Position numbers and translations under genes: made by a program. Shown piece by piece: positions 42,026-50,207 of a stretch of DNA of 64,000 nucleotides; positions within the stretch are counted from its first letter, which is position 1; the number at the start of each line of letters is the position of its first letter. The stretch comes from Dehalococcoidia bacterium (GTDB lineage Bacteria; Chloroflexota; Dehalococcoidia; Tepidiformales; Tepidiformaceae). The DNA lies in assembly GCA_022824925.1 (NCBI GenBank), contig JAJDYW010000037.1, forward strand, positions 1-64,000. The letters run 5' to 3'. The notes under the pieces are model-generated. The model was given only the letters and a program-made list of their open reading frames with translations. It was not told where the DNA came from and made no database searches.

Positions 42026-42976
42026 CTACCTAGGAAAGTTGAACTGGCCCACTCGGTTGCGGCTAACGAGGAACAGCGAATCGAGCAGCTGCACATCCGC
42101 GGGCTCCAACCCTGAGATCGTGGCCTGGAAGAGTGCAGGTGACAGGGTGTGTTGCTGCTCGCCGGCGTGAAGCGCGACTGCCGAACGCCCAGCCCACTTC
42201 CTCCCTTCGAACTTCTTCTTGGCCCTGCCGAGCTCCCTCTTGACGCTCTCAATCGCTGCAGCCTCCAGGAACTCTGCCACTACTGCGATGACTAGCACGC
42301 CACCTCCGCCTTCGACAGAATCCTCGTCTCTTCGCAGCTCCCACTCTTCGAACCACTCCACTTCCGCTTGTTCAGAGTGTTTGCTTTCCTCACAGGCTTG
42401 GCTTAGGGCCCGGTGGAACTCGAGACGGCGTTCCCCGGACAGGAATTGGTGGTCCGGGCCATCATCCTCAACAAGGTAAAGCCCTGAGACCTGAGGAGAG
42501 ACTGCCCGTACATCGTCACTTCTTGCGTGCAAGCAGATGACGAGTCCATCGTGGGATTGCTGCAGAAACCTGACTGTCGCCCGCCGTCGGATTAGAACCG
42601 TCGCGGACCCTCCCACCTGGAGATCGGTAGCGGCGACAGCTATTCGAGACCTGATCTGTTCGACCAAGCCGGGGTCAAGAGGAAGCCTGATCGAGGGCGG
42701 TGGAAGTAACGTGAAGACACGGGTTGAGTCGGGAGCCAGTCGCTCATAGAGAGACCGCTGGGCCCAGTCATATGTGTGGAAGCTCGTCCCGTCAGTGAGC
42801 TGCTTGAACTCAATCGCAATGTCGTCCGTGCCATCACTCAGGACAACGTCTGGACTAGGCTCGCTGGGGTACTCGTCGTCAAGCCAACTCTCCACTCGCC
42901 AGTCATTACCCGTTGTCTGCCTTAGGTGCTGGCAAATCGCGTCCGCGCAGCGCTCTTCTTGCTCGCTTGGTGGCAT
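42026..42976 (-). CDS. Unknown protein with nuclease-like N-terminus, CBASS neighbour
   Basis: A 316-residue protein not recognised as a known family. The N-terminus has EERCADAICQHLRQ followed by PDVVLSDGTDDIAIEFKQL, resembling the E...PD...ExK pattern of PD-(D/E)xK nucleases (by eye only). The middle and C-terminus are mixed alpha/beta (GSATVLIRRRATVRFLQQ, SGLYLVEDDGPDHQFLSGERRLEFHR). ATG 42976 is preferred because the upstream residues are Pro-rich and unlike a fold. It lies 222 bp downstream of the SLATT gene on the same strand, so it may be a further effector or an unrelated defence gene. Confidence 0.5.
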   Translation of the reverse strand: MPPSEQEERCADAICQHLRQTTGNDWRVESWLDDEYPSEPSPDVVLSDGTDDIAIEFKQLTDGTSFHTYDWAQRSLYERLAPDSTRVFTLLPPPSIRLPLDPGLVEQIRSRIAVAATDLQVGGSATVLIRRRATVRFLQQSHDGLVICLHARSDDVRAVSPQVSGLYLVEDDGPDHQFLSGERRLEFHRALSQACEESKHSEQAEVEWFEEWELRRDEDSVEGGGGVLVIAVVAEFLEAAAIESVKRELGRAKKKFEGRKWAGRSAVALHAGEQQHTLSPALFQATISGLEPADVQLLDSLFLVSRNRVGQFNFPR

Positions 42977-43198
42977 CTTGTACCCCCGCCCACACTGGCC
43001 CGCTACCGGATAAGGTGGCGGAGCGGGCGGCTCGTGCTCGCCACCTGGGGTGTCGTGAACTCCCATAGTGTTCTTTGAAAGGTGGGGGCGACGAGCGCCG
43101 TTCCCAGTCTCCTTGTGTCCAAGAGTCTCGCTGCCGCCGCATCTACTTCCCGCGTCGGTCCGTCAGCCCGGCCACGCGTACGATCCAGAGGGAACCGT

Positions 43199-43762
43199 CT
43201 AGGAGTCCTCTGGGACTTGTCTGACCTCGTCGTAGTCCCTCCACAGGCGATCGTTCTCATAGTCGTAATTCCCGGCCGTGACTTCCTCTTTGACTTTGCG
43301 GTAAGTCCATTCGGGCAAGCCTGTGGGCTCTCGGCTCCGCAGAGCATCGTATGTGCTTCGGAGAACCTGCACCCGGTCGGCGAGTGCATCGAAGCTCAGG
43401 GGCAAGCGGAGCTCGATGTTCATGAGCAACCGCGCTCGATTCCGTATCGTGATGCACTCCTCTCCCTTGGTGCCGTGCTGCGCTGCCTGTTCCTCCGGCC
43501 GGAAGAAGGAACGGACGGCACCGACGGTGGCCCCGACGAGGGCCAACACCGCGGTGACCCACGCCTCGATGCCCAGAAGAGCCGTCACGCCGGCAGCACC
43601 TGAGGCCAAGGCAGCCACAACAACACTAGGCAATCCCATCCACACGGCCCACCTCCGCCAGTGGCGGGCATAAACCATGTGCTGCCGCCCCGTGTACTCC
43701 GCGTCGATGAGAACGCGGTTCGCCTCTTGATGCAGTTCTCGTTTGAGTTCGCTATCGGTCAT
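43199..43762 (-). CDS. SLATT-domain two-helix membrane protein, likely CBASS effector
   Basis: A 187-residue protein. A short N-terminal helix (RELHQEANRVLIDAEYTGRQHMVYARHW) leads to two transmembrane helices (about 39-61 and 66-87), then a helical cytoplasmic region (GEECITIRNRARLLMNIEL, FDALADRVQVLRSTYDALR). This is the SLATT layout, predicted by comparative genomics to form pores after a nucleotide signal. Position next to a CD-NTase supports a membrane-disrupting effector role. It is 98 bp downstream of the CD-NTase gene. Confidence 0.8.
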   Translation of the reverse strand: MTDSELKRELHQEANRVLIDAEYTGRQHMVYARHWRRWAVWMGLPSVVVAALASGAAGVTALLGIEAWVTAVLALVGATVGAVRSFFRPEEQAAQHGTKGEECITIRNRARLLMNIELRLPLSFDALADRVQVLRSTYDALRSREPTGLPEWTYRKVKEEVTAGNYDYENDRLWRDYDEVRQVPEDS

Positions 43763-43860
43763 GGATTTACCTCAGAGCACTGAAGGAGGCTTGGGAGGTT
43801 AAGCCTGCGTTGGAGAGTGATGCGGCAGGTCCTGGTGGTACTGGCGCAAGGCACCGGCAG

Positions 43861-44751
43861 TCATGAGAGCGGAAAGTGTGGACCGAACAGGCCACGCCAA
43901 GTGCGCAGCGCGTCGCCGTTGCGGCCCTTTCTAGCCAGCAAGATGGCCTGTGTCGCTATCGATTCCGCTTCCCGTAGCGCTGCCTCGGCAGCGTCTCTCT
44001 GCGCCCTAGTCTGTTGTCCGTTTACGTCAGGCCCAAGACCAGCAGGATCCTTCCAGGCCTCGTGGATGCGGTCGGCCGCACTGGCAAAGAAGGACTTCAA
44101 CTCATAGGGGTACCCACCTGAGAAGGGAGGGACTAACAGCTGAAGCGCCATCACTTCAATGAGAAACGATGGCACGACGGGGCGGCCTTGCTGACGGTTC
44201 CACTTCTTGAGCATCCGGACCAGGGGCTTCCACTCGCGCTGGTAGGACTCGTGAGCGTCGACCGCCAGTTGTGCGTGAACTTCCGGGTCAGTCTTGAGCC
44301 AGATGCCCCTCGACTCGTCGGGAATCTCGTAGTGACTCCCGCTCGGGAACGCGGGAACGACATCGATGCTCATCACCTTGTCGTCGGTTTCGTCGTCTTC
44401 GCCGACAGCAACTCCGAAATCAACCGTCACCGCCATTCCGTCGACTCGGACGCGTTCCTCCCCGTACTTGGGCGCCAAGACCTCCTGAACTCGATCAAGA
44501 ATGGCCCTTGCGGGTTTGCTCCTATAGGGCTGCTCGTCGTCGTCCAAGACACAGAAAATGTCGACATCCTTGAGGGGGCGTGTCTTTGTCCAGCGGGCGT
44601 ATGAACCCGAGAGGAAGTCCCGTGCGACATGTACTTCCTCCGCGACGACAGCCCGTACTTCCGCGTGTCGGCGCGAGACGTCGGCCTGTTCGCGGTCCGT
44701 GAGTTCCTGACGGTGGCGAAACTTGGCGAAGGCCTCATCGATCGTGATCAT
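43861..44751 (-). CDS. CD-NTase (cGAS/DncV-like nucleotidyltransferase)
   Basis: A 296-residue SMODS-type nucleotidyltransferase. The active site is G49-S50 (FLSGSYARWTKTRPL), D62-x-D64 (KDVDIFCVL) and third acid D130 (MSIDVVPAF). The C-terminal helical domain has YQREWKPLVRMLKKWNRQQ and PSFLIEVMALQLL, typical of these enzymes. It would make a cyclic oligonucleotide on infection. HORMA and TRIP13 neighbours place it in the CdnC/CdnD group of type III CBASS. Its start overlaps the HORMA gene by 4 bp. Confidence 0.92.
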   Translation of the reverse strand: MITIDEAFAKFRHRQELTDREQADVSRRHAEVRAVVAEEVHVARDFLSGSYARWTKTRPLKDVDIFCVLDDDEQPYRSKPARAILDRVQEVLAPKYGEERVRVDGMAVTVDFGVAVGEDDETDDKVMSIDVVPAFPSGSHYEIPDESRGIWLKTDPEVHAQLAVDAHESYQREWKPLVRMLKKWNRQQGRPVVPSFLIEVMALQLLVPPFSGGYPYELKSFFASAADRIHEAWKDPAGLGPDVNGQQTRAQRDAAEAALREAESIATQAILLARKGRNGDALRTWRGLFGPHFPLS

Positions 44752-45257
44752 TGGGTGTTCCTCCAGTAAGCCGTTGCGGTACCGGCCCCGACTGCCCCGA
44801 TGGTGGTGCCGATGCTGTGGCGAACGAAGCCATCGGTCGAGAGCATCGTCGTGGGAGACCAGCCATCAACCTCGGGCCTACCTGGCTTCGTGGTCGTAAC
44901 GACGCGGTACTCGCAGTGGCTTGGCCAGATCCCGGCCTTTCGGATCGAGTACCGAATCGCGTCCGTGTCGACCCACATTTCGCCATCGCCATCGCTCCCG
45001 TATCCATAGATGATGTCGAAATCCCATCGTCCGACGAGCCGCCCGGTTGTTGGGCTAAAGACCTCCAGCGTGACCGCCTCAAGATCGTGAGTGCCGAGCC
45101 ATTCGCGGATGCCACGTTCCAGGCACTCCCACTCGCCCGCGAGCTTGGAGGGGTTGAGGCCGCTCTCGCGGACGATGTACTGGATCGAGCGCAGCATCTT
45201 GTCCGTGATGTACGTGGTCGAATAGGTATAGGTGTCGGCGCGGACGAGTGTGGTCAT
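44748..45257 (-). CDS. cap7: Bacterial HORMA-domain CBASS regulator (Cap7)
   Basis: A 169-residue bacterial HORMA protein. It has the family start YSTTYITDKMLRSIQYIVRESGLNPSKLAGEWECLERGIREWL, then AVTLEVFSPTTGRLVGRWDFDI and a C-terminal safety-belt-like region (CEYRVVTTTKPGRPEVDGW). In type III CBASS the closed HORMA binds and activates the CD-NTase, and TRIP13 reopens it. It is overlapped on both sides by 4-bp stop/start pairs within the operon. Confidence 0.9.
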   Translation of the reverse strand: MTTLVRADTYTYSTTYITDKMLRSIQYIVRESGLNPSKLAGEWECLERGIREWLGTHDLEAVTLEVFSPTTGRLVGRWDFDIIYGYGSDGDGEMWVDTDAIRYSIRKAGIWPSHCEYRVVTTTKPGRPEVDGWSPTTMLSTDGFVRHSIGTTIGAVGAGTATAYWRNTQ

Positions 45258-45739
45258 GGTCGAAGAAATCCCTCACGGTTGATGGTGGCCGAGGCGGCCT
45301 TGCCGCGCTCTGCGCGCTCTGCCTCTGGTTCGGACGGCCCACTTTCTTTCCAGTCCCGGGCAGTGATGCGAACCGTGTGTTGGGCAAGTGCCTCCTCCAC
45401 CCACGGAAGATCCTCGGGTGGGCACGGTATGGACATCTGCCAATCGCCACCTGTTGGGCACCACGCCAAGGGCTCCTCGGACGCACCTTCGGAGAGCATG
45501 GCGTCCTCGTCATACAGGCAGTAGATGCGGAGTCGTGGTCCGACCCCATGCACAACGATCGCACTGTCACGCATGGCCTCCGCAGCGATCATCGAGATTC
45601 CGACGCCTGCCGCAGCGTCAACCTCATCACGCGGGTCACCGCCGCGTGGAGCGATCAGGTCGGCGATAACGCCCCAGGCCTCCGCCGCTGGCCTGCCAGG
45701 AGTGGCGACGATCCGCCTGACTACAACCGTCGCTGTCAT
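45254..45739 (-). CDS. HORMA-associated CBASS protein (second HORMA/Cap8-like)
   Basis: A 161-residue protein between TRIP13 and HORMA, with 4-bp overlaps on both sides. It has PAAEAWGVIADLIAP, AAGVGISMIAAEAMRDSAIVVHGVGPRLRIYCLYDEDAM and IPCPPEDLPWVEEALAQHTVRITARDW. Position and these patterns fit the second HORMA-type protein of two-HORMA CBASS operons (HORMA3/Cap8). That assignment rests on recollection of the family and on context, so a structure prediction is the right test. ATG 45739 is fixed by the overlap. Confidence 0.65.
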   Translation of the reverse strand: MTATVVVRRIVATPGRPAAEAWGVIADLIAPRGGDPRDEVDAAAGVGISMIAAEAMRDSAIVVHGVGPRLRIYCLYDEDAMLSEGASEEPLAWCPTGGDWQMSIPCPPEDLPWVEEALAQHTVRITARDWKESGPSEPEAERAERGKAASATINREGFLRP

Positions 45740-46659
45740 GCTCCATTTCCCTTCTTGTTGCGCATAACCCGCGCCTGTTCGGCTGCCCTCAGCAAGTCGC
45801 TCGCCCCCAGCAGGCCAGGATCGAGCGCTACCTTCTTGTCGAAGGTGCATGCCGAGACCACCAACTTCCGAATCTGTCGACCGTCGAGGCCGTTGCACGC
45901 CGCAGCAGCGCGAGCAAAGGCCGGGTCATCGATGATCTGAGATGCGGCCGGATGTATCCGGGCGAGCTCCGCGACGGCCGAACGCAGGATCACCTCTGCT
46001 CCGCTCCGGCTTGGCAAGGGAACGACCTCCACGAGGTCAGCTCGAGACAGGAGCGCAGGGTCGATGGCCCCCTCAAAATTGCTGGTGGCCACGAAGAGCA
46101 GGTTCGGGTACTTGGACGCGAGATTGTCCAGGCCGGCGAGGACGGCGTCGGTCGCGCGGTGAACATCTACCGGATTGGCATCCAAGCTCAGCTTCATCCG
46201 ATCAGCTGCCAGCGTTTCGACTTCGTCCAGCAGCACGATGAGGGGGCCCAGGGCTGCCCTCTCCGGAATCAATTCGCCGAGGAGTCTTCGGACTGCCTGC
46301 TGGCTGCGCCCAAGCCCGGCATTCGCGAGCGTGTGTGGCTCAACCTCGAGGAAGTTGAACGTCGACCCCGGTTCGACGCTCTCTGCAGTGCGGCTTGCCA
46401 GCCCTCGCGCCAGCGATGTCTTGCCGGTCCCTGGCGGACCCACAAGCAGAATCAACCCGTGAAGCGGCAGCAGGGCAGGATCGATGTGAGGTCGTAGAGT
46501 GAATGCCAGGACTGCCTGCGCCAACAGGCGGGTCTTCTGGTCACCCTCCACGTGAATGGCGTCCCACTGCTTGGAGAAGGCCTCACAGGGGAGCTGACTC
46601 TCGTTCGCGATCCCAGGGATTGCGGAATTGGTTGGCTGAGCCATTGTGCCAGTGGTCAT
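45736..46659 (-). CDS. cap6: TRIP13/Pch2-like AAA+ ATPase (Cap6)
   Basis: A 307-residue AAA+ ATPase. Walker A is GPPGTGKTS (74-82), Walker B LIVLLDEVE (140-148), sensor 1 VATSNFEGAID (191-201); the arginine-finger region and a C-terminal lid (PAFARAAAACNGLDGRQIRKL) follow. TRIP13-like enzymes remodel closed HORMA proteins to the open state and so keep the CD-NTase off. First gene of the CBASS operon, with its own promoter. Confidence 0.9.
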   Translation of the reverse strand: MTTGTMAQPTNSAIPGIANESQLPCEAFSKQWDAIHVEGDQKTRLLAQAVLAFTLRPHIDPALLPLHGLILLVGPPGTGKTSLARGLASRTAESVEPGSTFNFLEVEPHTLANAGLGRSQQAVRRLLGELIPERAALGPLIVLLDEVETLAADRMKLSLDANPVDVHRATDAVLAGLDNLASKYPNLLFVATSNFEGAIDPALLSRADLVEVVPLPSRSGAEVILRSAVAELARIHPAASQIIDDPAFARAAAACNGLDGRQIRKLVVSACTFDKKVALDPGLLGASDLLRAAEQARVMRNKKGNGA

Positions 46660-46673
46660 TGCGGTTCGTTCAC

Positions 46674-46748
46674 TCCTGAGCAGGCAGTCCTGAATTCAAG
46701 TGGAATGTCTGCAGAGTGTCATTCTGGATGCTCAGGAAACCATGTCAA
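46674..46748 (-). promoter_or_regulatory. CBASS promoter with 9-bp inverted repeat
   Basis: Minus strand: -35 TTGACA (46743-46748), 16-bp spacer, -10 CAGAAT (46721-46726). A perfect inverted repeat, TCCTGAGCA (46674-46682) and TGCTCAGGA (46729-46737), brackets the start of transcription and could be an operator or an RNA stem. Confidence 0.55.
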
Positions 46749-46767
46749 GGAGGTAACGTCAAAATCT

Positions 46768-46795
46768 TTGCAATCGGTTACGCAGCAACTATGAT
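46768..46795 (+). promoter_or_regulatory. Promoter of the Crp/Fnr-type gene
   Basis: -35 TTGCAA (46768-46773), 16-bp spacer, -10 TATGAT (46790-46795). It is back to back with the CBASS promoter, 19 bp apart, so a regulator bound here could affect both. Confidence 0.6.
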
Positions 46796-46827
46796 GGCGG
46801 CAGCCTTGGTTGGATCGGACCGCCGAG

Positions 46828-47589
46828 ATGCCTGTCGAGATTGCCGGATTCGCGCAAGCGCTCGTTCGGTGCCTGGACTTCGAAACAGTTCACCCCAAAG
46901 AGCTTGAGGACGCTTTATCTCATGCTCGTGAGCCGCTGACGCTCTCTCTTGTCGAGCCATGCGCCGATCCGCCACTAATCCGATCGGGCACGCCCTTTGA
47001 GCACCTTGCGTTCGTCCAACAGGGCGTTGTTGTCCCGTGGCAGTACCCACATGCTGAACTGGGCGCCCCCTTCCTCATCGGAGAGCACGAGTTCCTCATG
47101 AAGGCTGAGCGATGGGTGGGAAGCTATTCCGCTGTCACAGAAGCGGTGATAGTCGATATTCCGATCAACACGATGCGATCTATCGTCGAAGCCATTCCAC
47201 GTGTGCGCGAGCGTATGCATGAACTCGTCATGAGGCGCCTTGCGCGTTTCTACTGGACATCCTTGGCGACTACGGGCACTCCGCCCTCCCGAGTCGCGGC
47301 GGCGCTCGTTTCGCGCCTTGCCCTCGATGGTGCTGACTTCGATCAGGACAGGAGAATCGAGGTGAAGCAAAAGGACCTTGCACGTCTCACTACGATGTCT
47401 CGATCGGCCGTAGCGGACGGTTTGGCAGAACTGGTTCGCACGGGGGCCGTACAGTTGGATGAGGGCGGTCAAGCAAGGTTTGGTGGCCTCATACTCGTCC
47501 CCGATGTGGAGCACCTGAAGAACGCAGCCTTCGCAGAGGTACGGGACCGGACGATTGTGGGCTTGGTCGAGCAGGCACGCGAAGACTAG
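46828..47589 (+). CDS. Crp/Fnr-family transcriptional regulator
   Basis: A ~253-residue regulator with a cyclic-nucleotide-binding-type beta-roll (LIRSGTPFEHLAFVQQGVVVPW, APFLIGEHEFLMKAERWVGSYSAVTEAVIVDIP). A long helix and a Crp-like winged helix follow (IEVKQKDLARLTTMSRSAVADGLAELVRTGAVQLDEGG). The cyclic-nucleotide contact residues are not clearly conserved. It is divergent from the CBASS operon, which makes it a candidate controller. The start is taken as ATG 46828; TTG 46810 in frame is possible, and no strong ribosome binding site supports either. Confidence 0.78.
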   Translation: MPVEIAGFAQALVRCLDFETVHPKELEDALSHAREPLTLSLVEPCADPPLIRSGTPFEHLAFVQQGVVVPWQYPHAELGAPFLIGEHEFLMKAERWVGSYSAVTEAVIVDIPINTMRSIVEAIPRVRERMHELVMRRLARFYWTSLATTGTPPSRVAAALVSRLALDGADFDQDRRIEVKQKDLARLTTMSRSAVADGLAELVRTGAVQLDEGGQARFGGLILVPDVEHLKNAAFAEVRDRTIVGLVEQARED

Positions 47590-47750
47590 ATATCACTTCC
47601 CGGATGGTTGACCCTGTGGCAGATCCCACAGCCTCGTCGTTGATGCGGCGACAGTTGTCACGCTGCAAACGCAACCCATCTCCGCACACCTCTCGTCTAA
47701 GAGCCCAGTGTCGGTCTCGTGGCGGCGAATTGGGACCGCTGCGAACGATC

Positions 47751-47782
47751 TTGAGATTGTAAGAAATTCACGCTAAAATTCT
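47751..47782 (+). promoter_or_regulatory. Promoter and imperfect inverted repeat upstream of AbiE pair
   Basis: -35 TTGAGA (47751-47756), 17-bp spacer, -10 TAAAAT (47774-47779). Over the -10 lies AGAAATT (47762-47768) / AAATTCT (47776-47782), an inverted repeat with one mismatch per arm. AbiEi antitoxins bind inverted repeats at their promoter. Confidence 0.55.
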
Positions 47783-47816
47783 GACATCAGGAGTGCCACG
47801 CGAAGGGTGTGACGAA

Positions 47817-48440
47817 GTGACTCGCATAGCCGACAAAATCATGAAGAGGGTATCCGCGCACGGTAGAGGAAAGTGGGTGTGCACACCGAAGGACTTCCTC
47901 GATCTTGGCAGCCGTGGATCTGTCGACCAGGCACTGTCGCGCCTCGTCAAAGCGGGTCAATTGCGGCGGGCCGGGCATGGGCTGTACGACATGCCCAGGA
48001 TGAGCACCGTGTTGAAGCGGCCTGCGCCGGTTGACCTGGATGCCGCCATCAAGGCTCTAGCACGCCGGGATGGGTTCCGGTTTATGCCTGATGGTCTGGT
48101 GGCCGCGAACCAACTTGGCCTCACCAACGCTGTGCCAGCGAAGACCTCGTACCTGACGGACGGATCCACGAGAACGCTCAAGATCGACGGACGAACGGTC
48201 CAGTTTCGACATGCCGGACCTGGCGTGATGCAGTGGGCCGGAAAGTCAGCGGCTCCCGTCGCGCAGGCACTGCGGTGGCTTGGACCGGACGTGGCCGCAG
48301 ACCCTCAGGTCGTCATGACTTTGGGGCGCCGCCTCCCGGACGATGTGAAGCGTGACCTGCGGCAGAACAGTCAGGATCTTCCCGGTTGGGCGGTGCCGCT
48401 GGCCCGCAGCATCGCAGGTGATCAGGCTCCTGCCGCATGA
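47817..48440 (+). CDS. AbiEi-like antitoxin/regulator (DUF6088 family)
   Basis: A 207-residue protein with an N-terminal winged helix (DKIMKRVSAHGRGKWVCTPKDFLDLGSRGSVDQALSRLVKAGQLRRAGHGLYDMP), as in AbiEi/DUF6088 antitoxins, and a C-terminal domain ending LPGWAVPLARSI. These proteins repress their operon and counteract an AbiEii nucleotidyltransferase toxin. GTG 47817 is preferred (GAAGGG 9 nt before); GTG 47793 would leave almost no leader. It overlaps the toxin gene by 4 bp. Confidence 0.83.
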   Translation: MTRIADKIMKRVSAHGRGKWVCTPKDFLDLGSRGSVDQALSRLVKAGQLRRAGHGLYDMPRMSTVLKRPAPVDLDAAIKALARRDGFRFMPDGLVAANQLGLTNAVPAKTSYLTDGSTRTLKIDGRTVQFRHAGPGVMQWAGKSAAPVAQALRWLGPDVAADPQVVMTLGRRLPDDVKRDLRQNSQDLPGWAVPLARSIAGDQAPAA

Positions 48441-49480
48441 GTGGAGCCCTTCAGGCCTTTCTCGCCCTCCCGGAGCAAGAAAAGCGCGATGTGTTCGAGG
48501 CAGCAGCGAACCGGCTGAACACGCCGCCCAGCTACATCGAGAAGGACCTCTGGGTGTGTCTTGTCCTCGACACGCTGTTCAACCGGCTGCCAAGCAGCCA
48601 TCCGAGGTTGCTATTCAAGGGCGGCACCTCGTTGTCCAAGGCTTTCGGACTCATCCGGCGGTTCTCCGAAGACATCGATATCGTCGTTTACCGCGGAGAC
48701 CTTGGCTTTGTGGGCGACCAGGACCCCACCGTAGTCGAGGGCCTCTCGAACCGACGGCGAGAGGCCCTCTTCCAGAAGCTCAGAGAGGCCTGCAGCAGCT
48801 ATGTCCTCGGAGAACTGAAGGTCGAACTGGCCGCCCTGATAGCCCAAGTGGCGGAAGGTTGTCAGATCCTGCGGGACGAGGACGACGCCGATCAGACGAC
48901 GCTCCTGGTGGAGTACCCAACGCTCTATCCGGCCGGCGATGGCTCCTACGTGGCCCCGCGGGTGAAGATCGAGGCGGGCGCGAGGTCGGCACTGGACCCG
49001 AGTCTGGACCGTACCGTTACGCCCTACGTGGTCGGCGAGCTACCCGATTGGTCGCTCGCCGTGGGCGACATTCGAGTGCTAGCGCCGGAACGCACGTATT
49101 GGGAGAAACTGCTGATCCTGCACGGCCTGCACTACGGGTACCGCGACGCCCAGCGGCTGCCGGTCGACAAGGATCGCATCTCGCGCCACTACTACGACGT
49201 GGCGGTGATAACCGCGACGGATGCTGGCCAGTCCGCCTTACTGAACATCGGCCTCCTGGACTCGGTCCGGAACCACAACCTCATCGCTTTCCCGCAGGCC
49301 TGGAAGCGATTCGATGAGGCTGTTCCGGGCTCGGTCAGACTCGTCCCCCAGGCTGAATTGCTCACGGTGATAGAACGCGACTATCGCGCCATGGATGGCA
49401 TGATTCTCGGACAGTCCCCGGAGTTCGGGTGGATTCTCGAGCAGATCCAACACGCCGAAGCCGTGGTTAACGCCAGCTAG
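48437..49480 (+). CDS. AbiEii-type nucleotidyltransferase toxin
   Basis: A 347-residue AbiEii/AbiGii-type nucleotidyltransferase. Seen: IEKDLWVCLVLDTLF, KGGTSL (61-66) and the catalytic SEDIDIVVY (77-85; D79 and D81), then VKIEAGARSA and TYWEKLLILHGLHYG with a Lys/Glu pattern common to the family. AbiEii enzymes transfer nucleotides to tRNA or other targets and cause growth arrest during phage infection. Partner antitoxin lies directly upstream. Confidence 0.9.
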   Translation: MSGALQAFLALPEQEKRDVFEAAANRLNTPPSYIEKDLWVCLVLDTLFNRLPSSHPRLLFKGGTSLSKAFGLIRRFSEDIDIVVYRGDLGFVGDQDPTVVEGLSNRRREALFQKLREACSSYVLGELKVELAALIAQVAEGCQILRDEDDADQTTLLVEYPTLYPAGDGSYVAPRVKIEAGARSALDPSLDRTVTPYVVGELPDWSLAVGDIRVLAPERTYWEKLLILHGLHYGYRDAQRLPVDKDRISRHYYDVAVITATDAGQSALLNIGLLDSVRNHNLIAFPQAWKRFDEAVPGSVRLVPQAELLTVIERDYRAMDGMILGQSPEFGWILEQIQHAEAVVNAS

Positions 49481-49715
49481 GATGTCAGCATTGCGATCCG
49501 AAACAGCGGTTGTCAGAGACGTTGCTCGACAGACGGATCCTGGCTAAATCGGGGGGCTACTTGCGTATCAAGCAACCGAGCTTCCAGCGAAACGTGCACC
49601 TCCGGAGTCCCGAGTTGCACGCTGCAGGCCCTTGTCAACGGGTACCGCTGGCGACGCCGGAGGGTGCGGACTGCTGGTGCTGTGGGTTCCTCGAGTCTGT
49701 ACGGGGGAGGACCCG

Positions 49716-50207
49716 GTGATCTACCAGCTCAAGCGATGCGTCGAGCGGGCCACGAACGACATTGCTGCAAAGCGTGAGGGGGCACCGTTCCCCGTCTTGG
49801 ACGTTGCCCTTCAGGCACTCAACGACCCGGCCCTCCAAGAGCTTCGGGAGACTCTAGACCAGCCAAAGTTCTCATCGCTTGGCGGTGAGCAGATCCTCAT
49901 CAACGAGCTAAAGCGCACGGCTAGGGACCTCTTGCGGACAACGAGGGCGCAGGGGCGGCGTGTCTATCAGGCCGTTGGCTCCGTCCGCGGACAGGTCTAC
50001 TGGAAGCGAAGTGAGCACATGACACGGGCTGAGCTAGCCTGGCTAGCGCCGAGAATCAGGAAGCAGGGGCAGACGATGATCCGGGAAGCGGACGTGATGG
50101 ACGTTCAGTTGCGCCTCATCGATGAACGAGGCGGCGACCTCTTCGCCGGTGAAGTCGAGGAGGAAGCCCACCTTGAGGTCAACGAGCGGTACGAGGAAGA
50201 GGACTAG
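49716..50207 (+). CDS. Hypothetical protein, acidic C-terminus
   Basis: A 163-residue protein I cannot assign. It begins VIYQLKRCVERATNDIAAKREG after a GGGGGAGG site 5 nt upstream of GTG 49716. It is rich in charged helices (IRKQGQTMIREADVMDVQLRLIDERGG) and ends in an acidic stretch (EVEEEAHLEVNERYEEED). No membrane helix or signal peptide. Its place beside AbiE and CBASS suggests an accessory island gene; this is an inference only. Confidence 0.5.
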   Translation: MIYQLKRCVERATNDIAAKREGAPFPVLDVALQALNDPALQELRETLDQPKFSSLGGEQILINELKRTARDLLRTTRAQGRRVYQAVGSVRGQVYWKRSEHMTRAELAWLAPRIRKQGQTMIREADVMDVQLRLIDERGGDLFAGEVEEEAHLEVNERYEEED

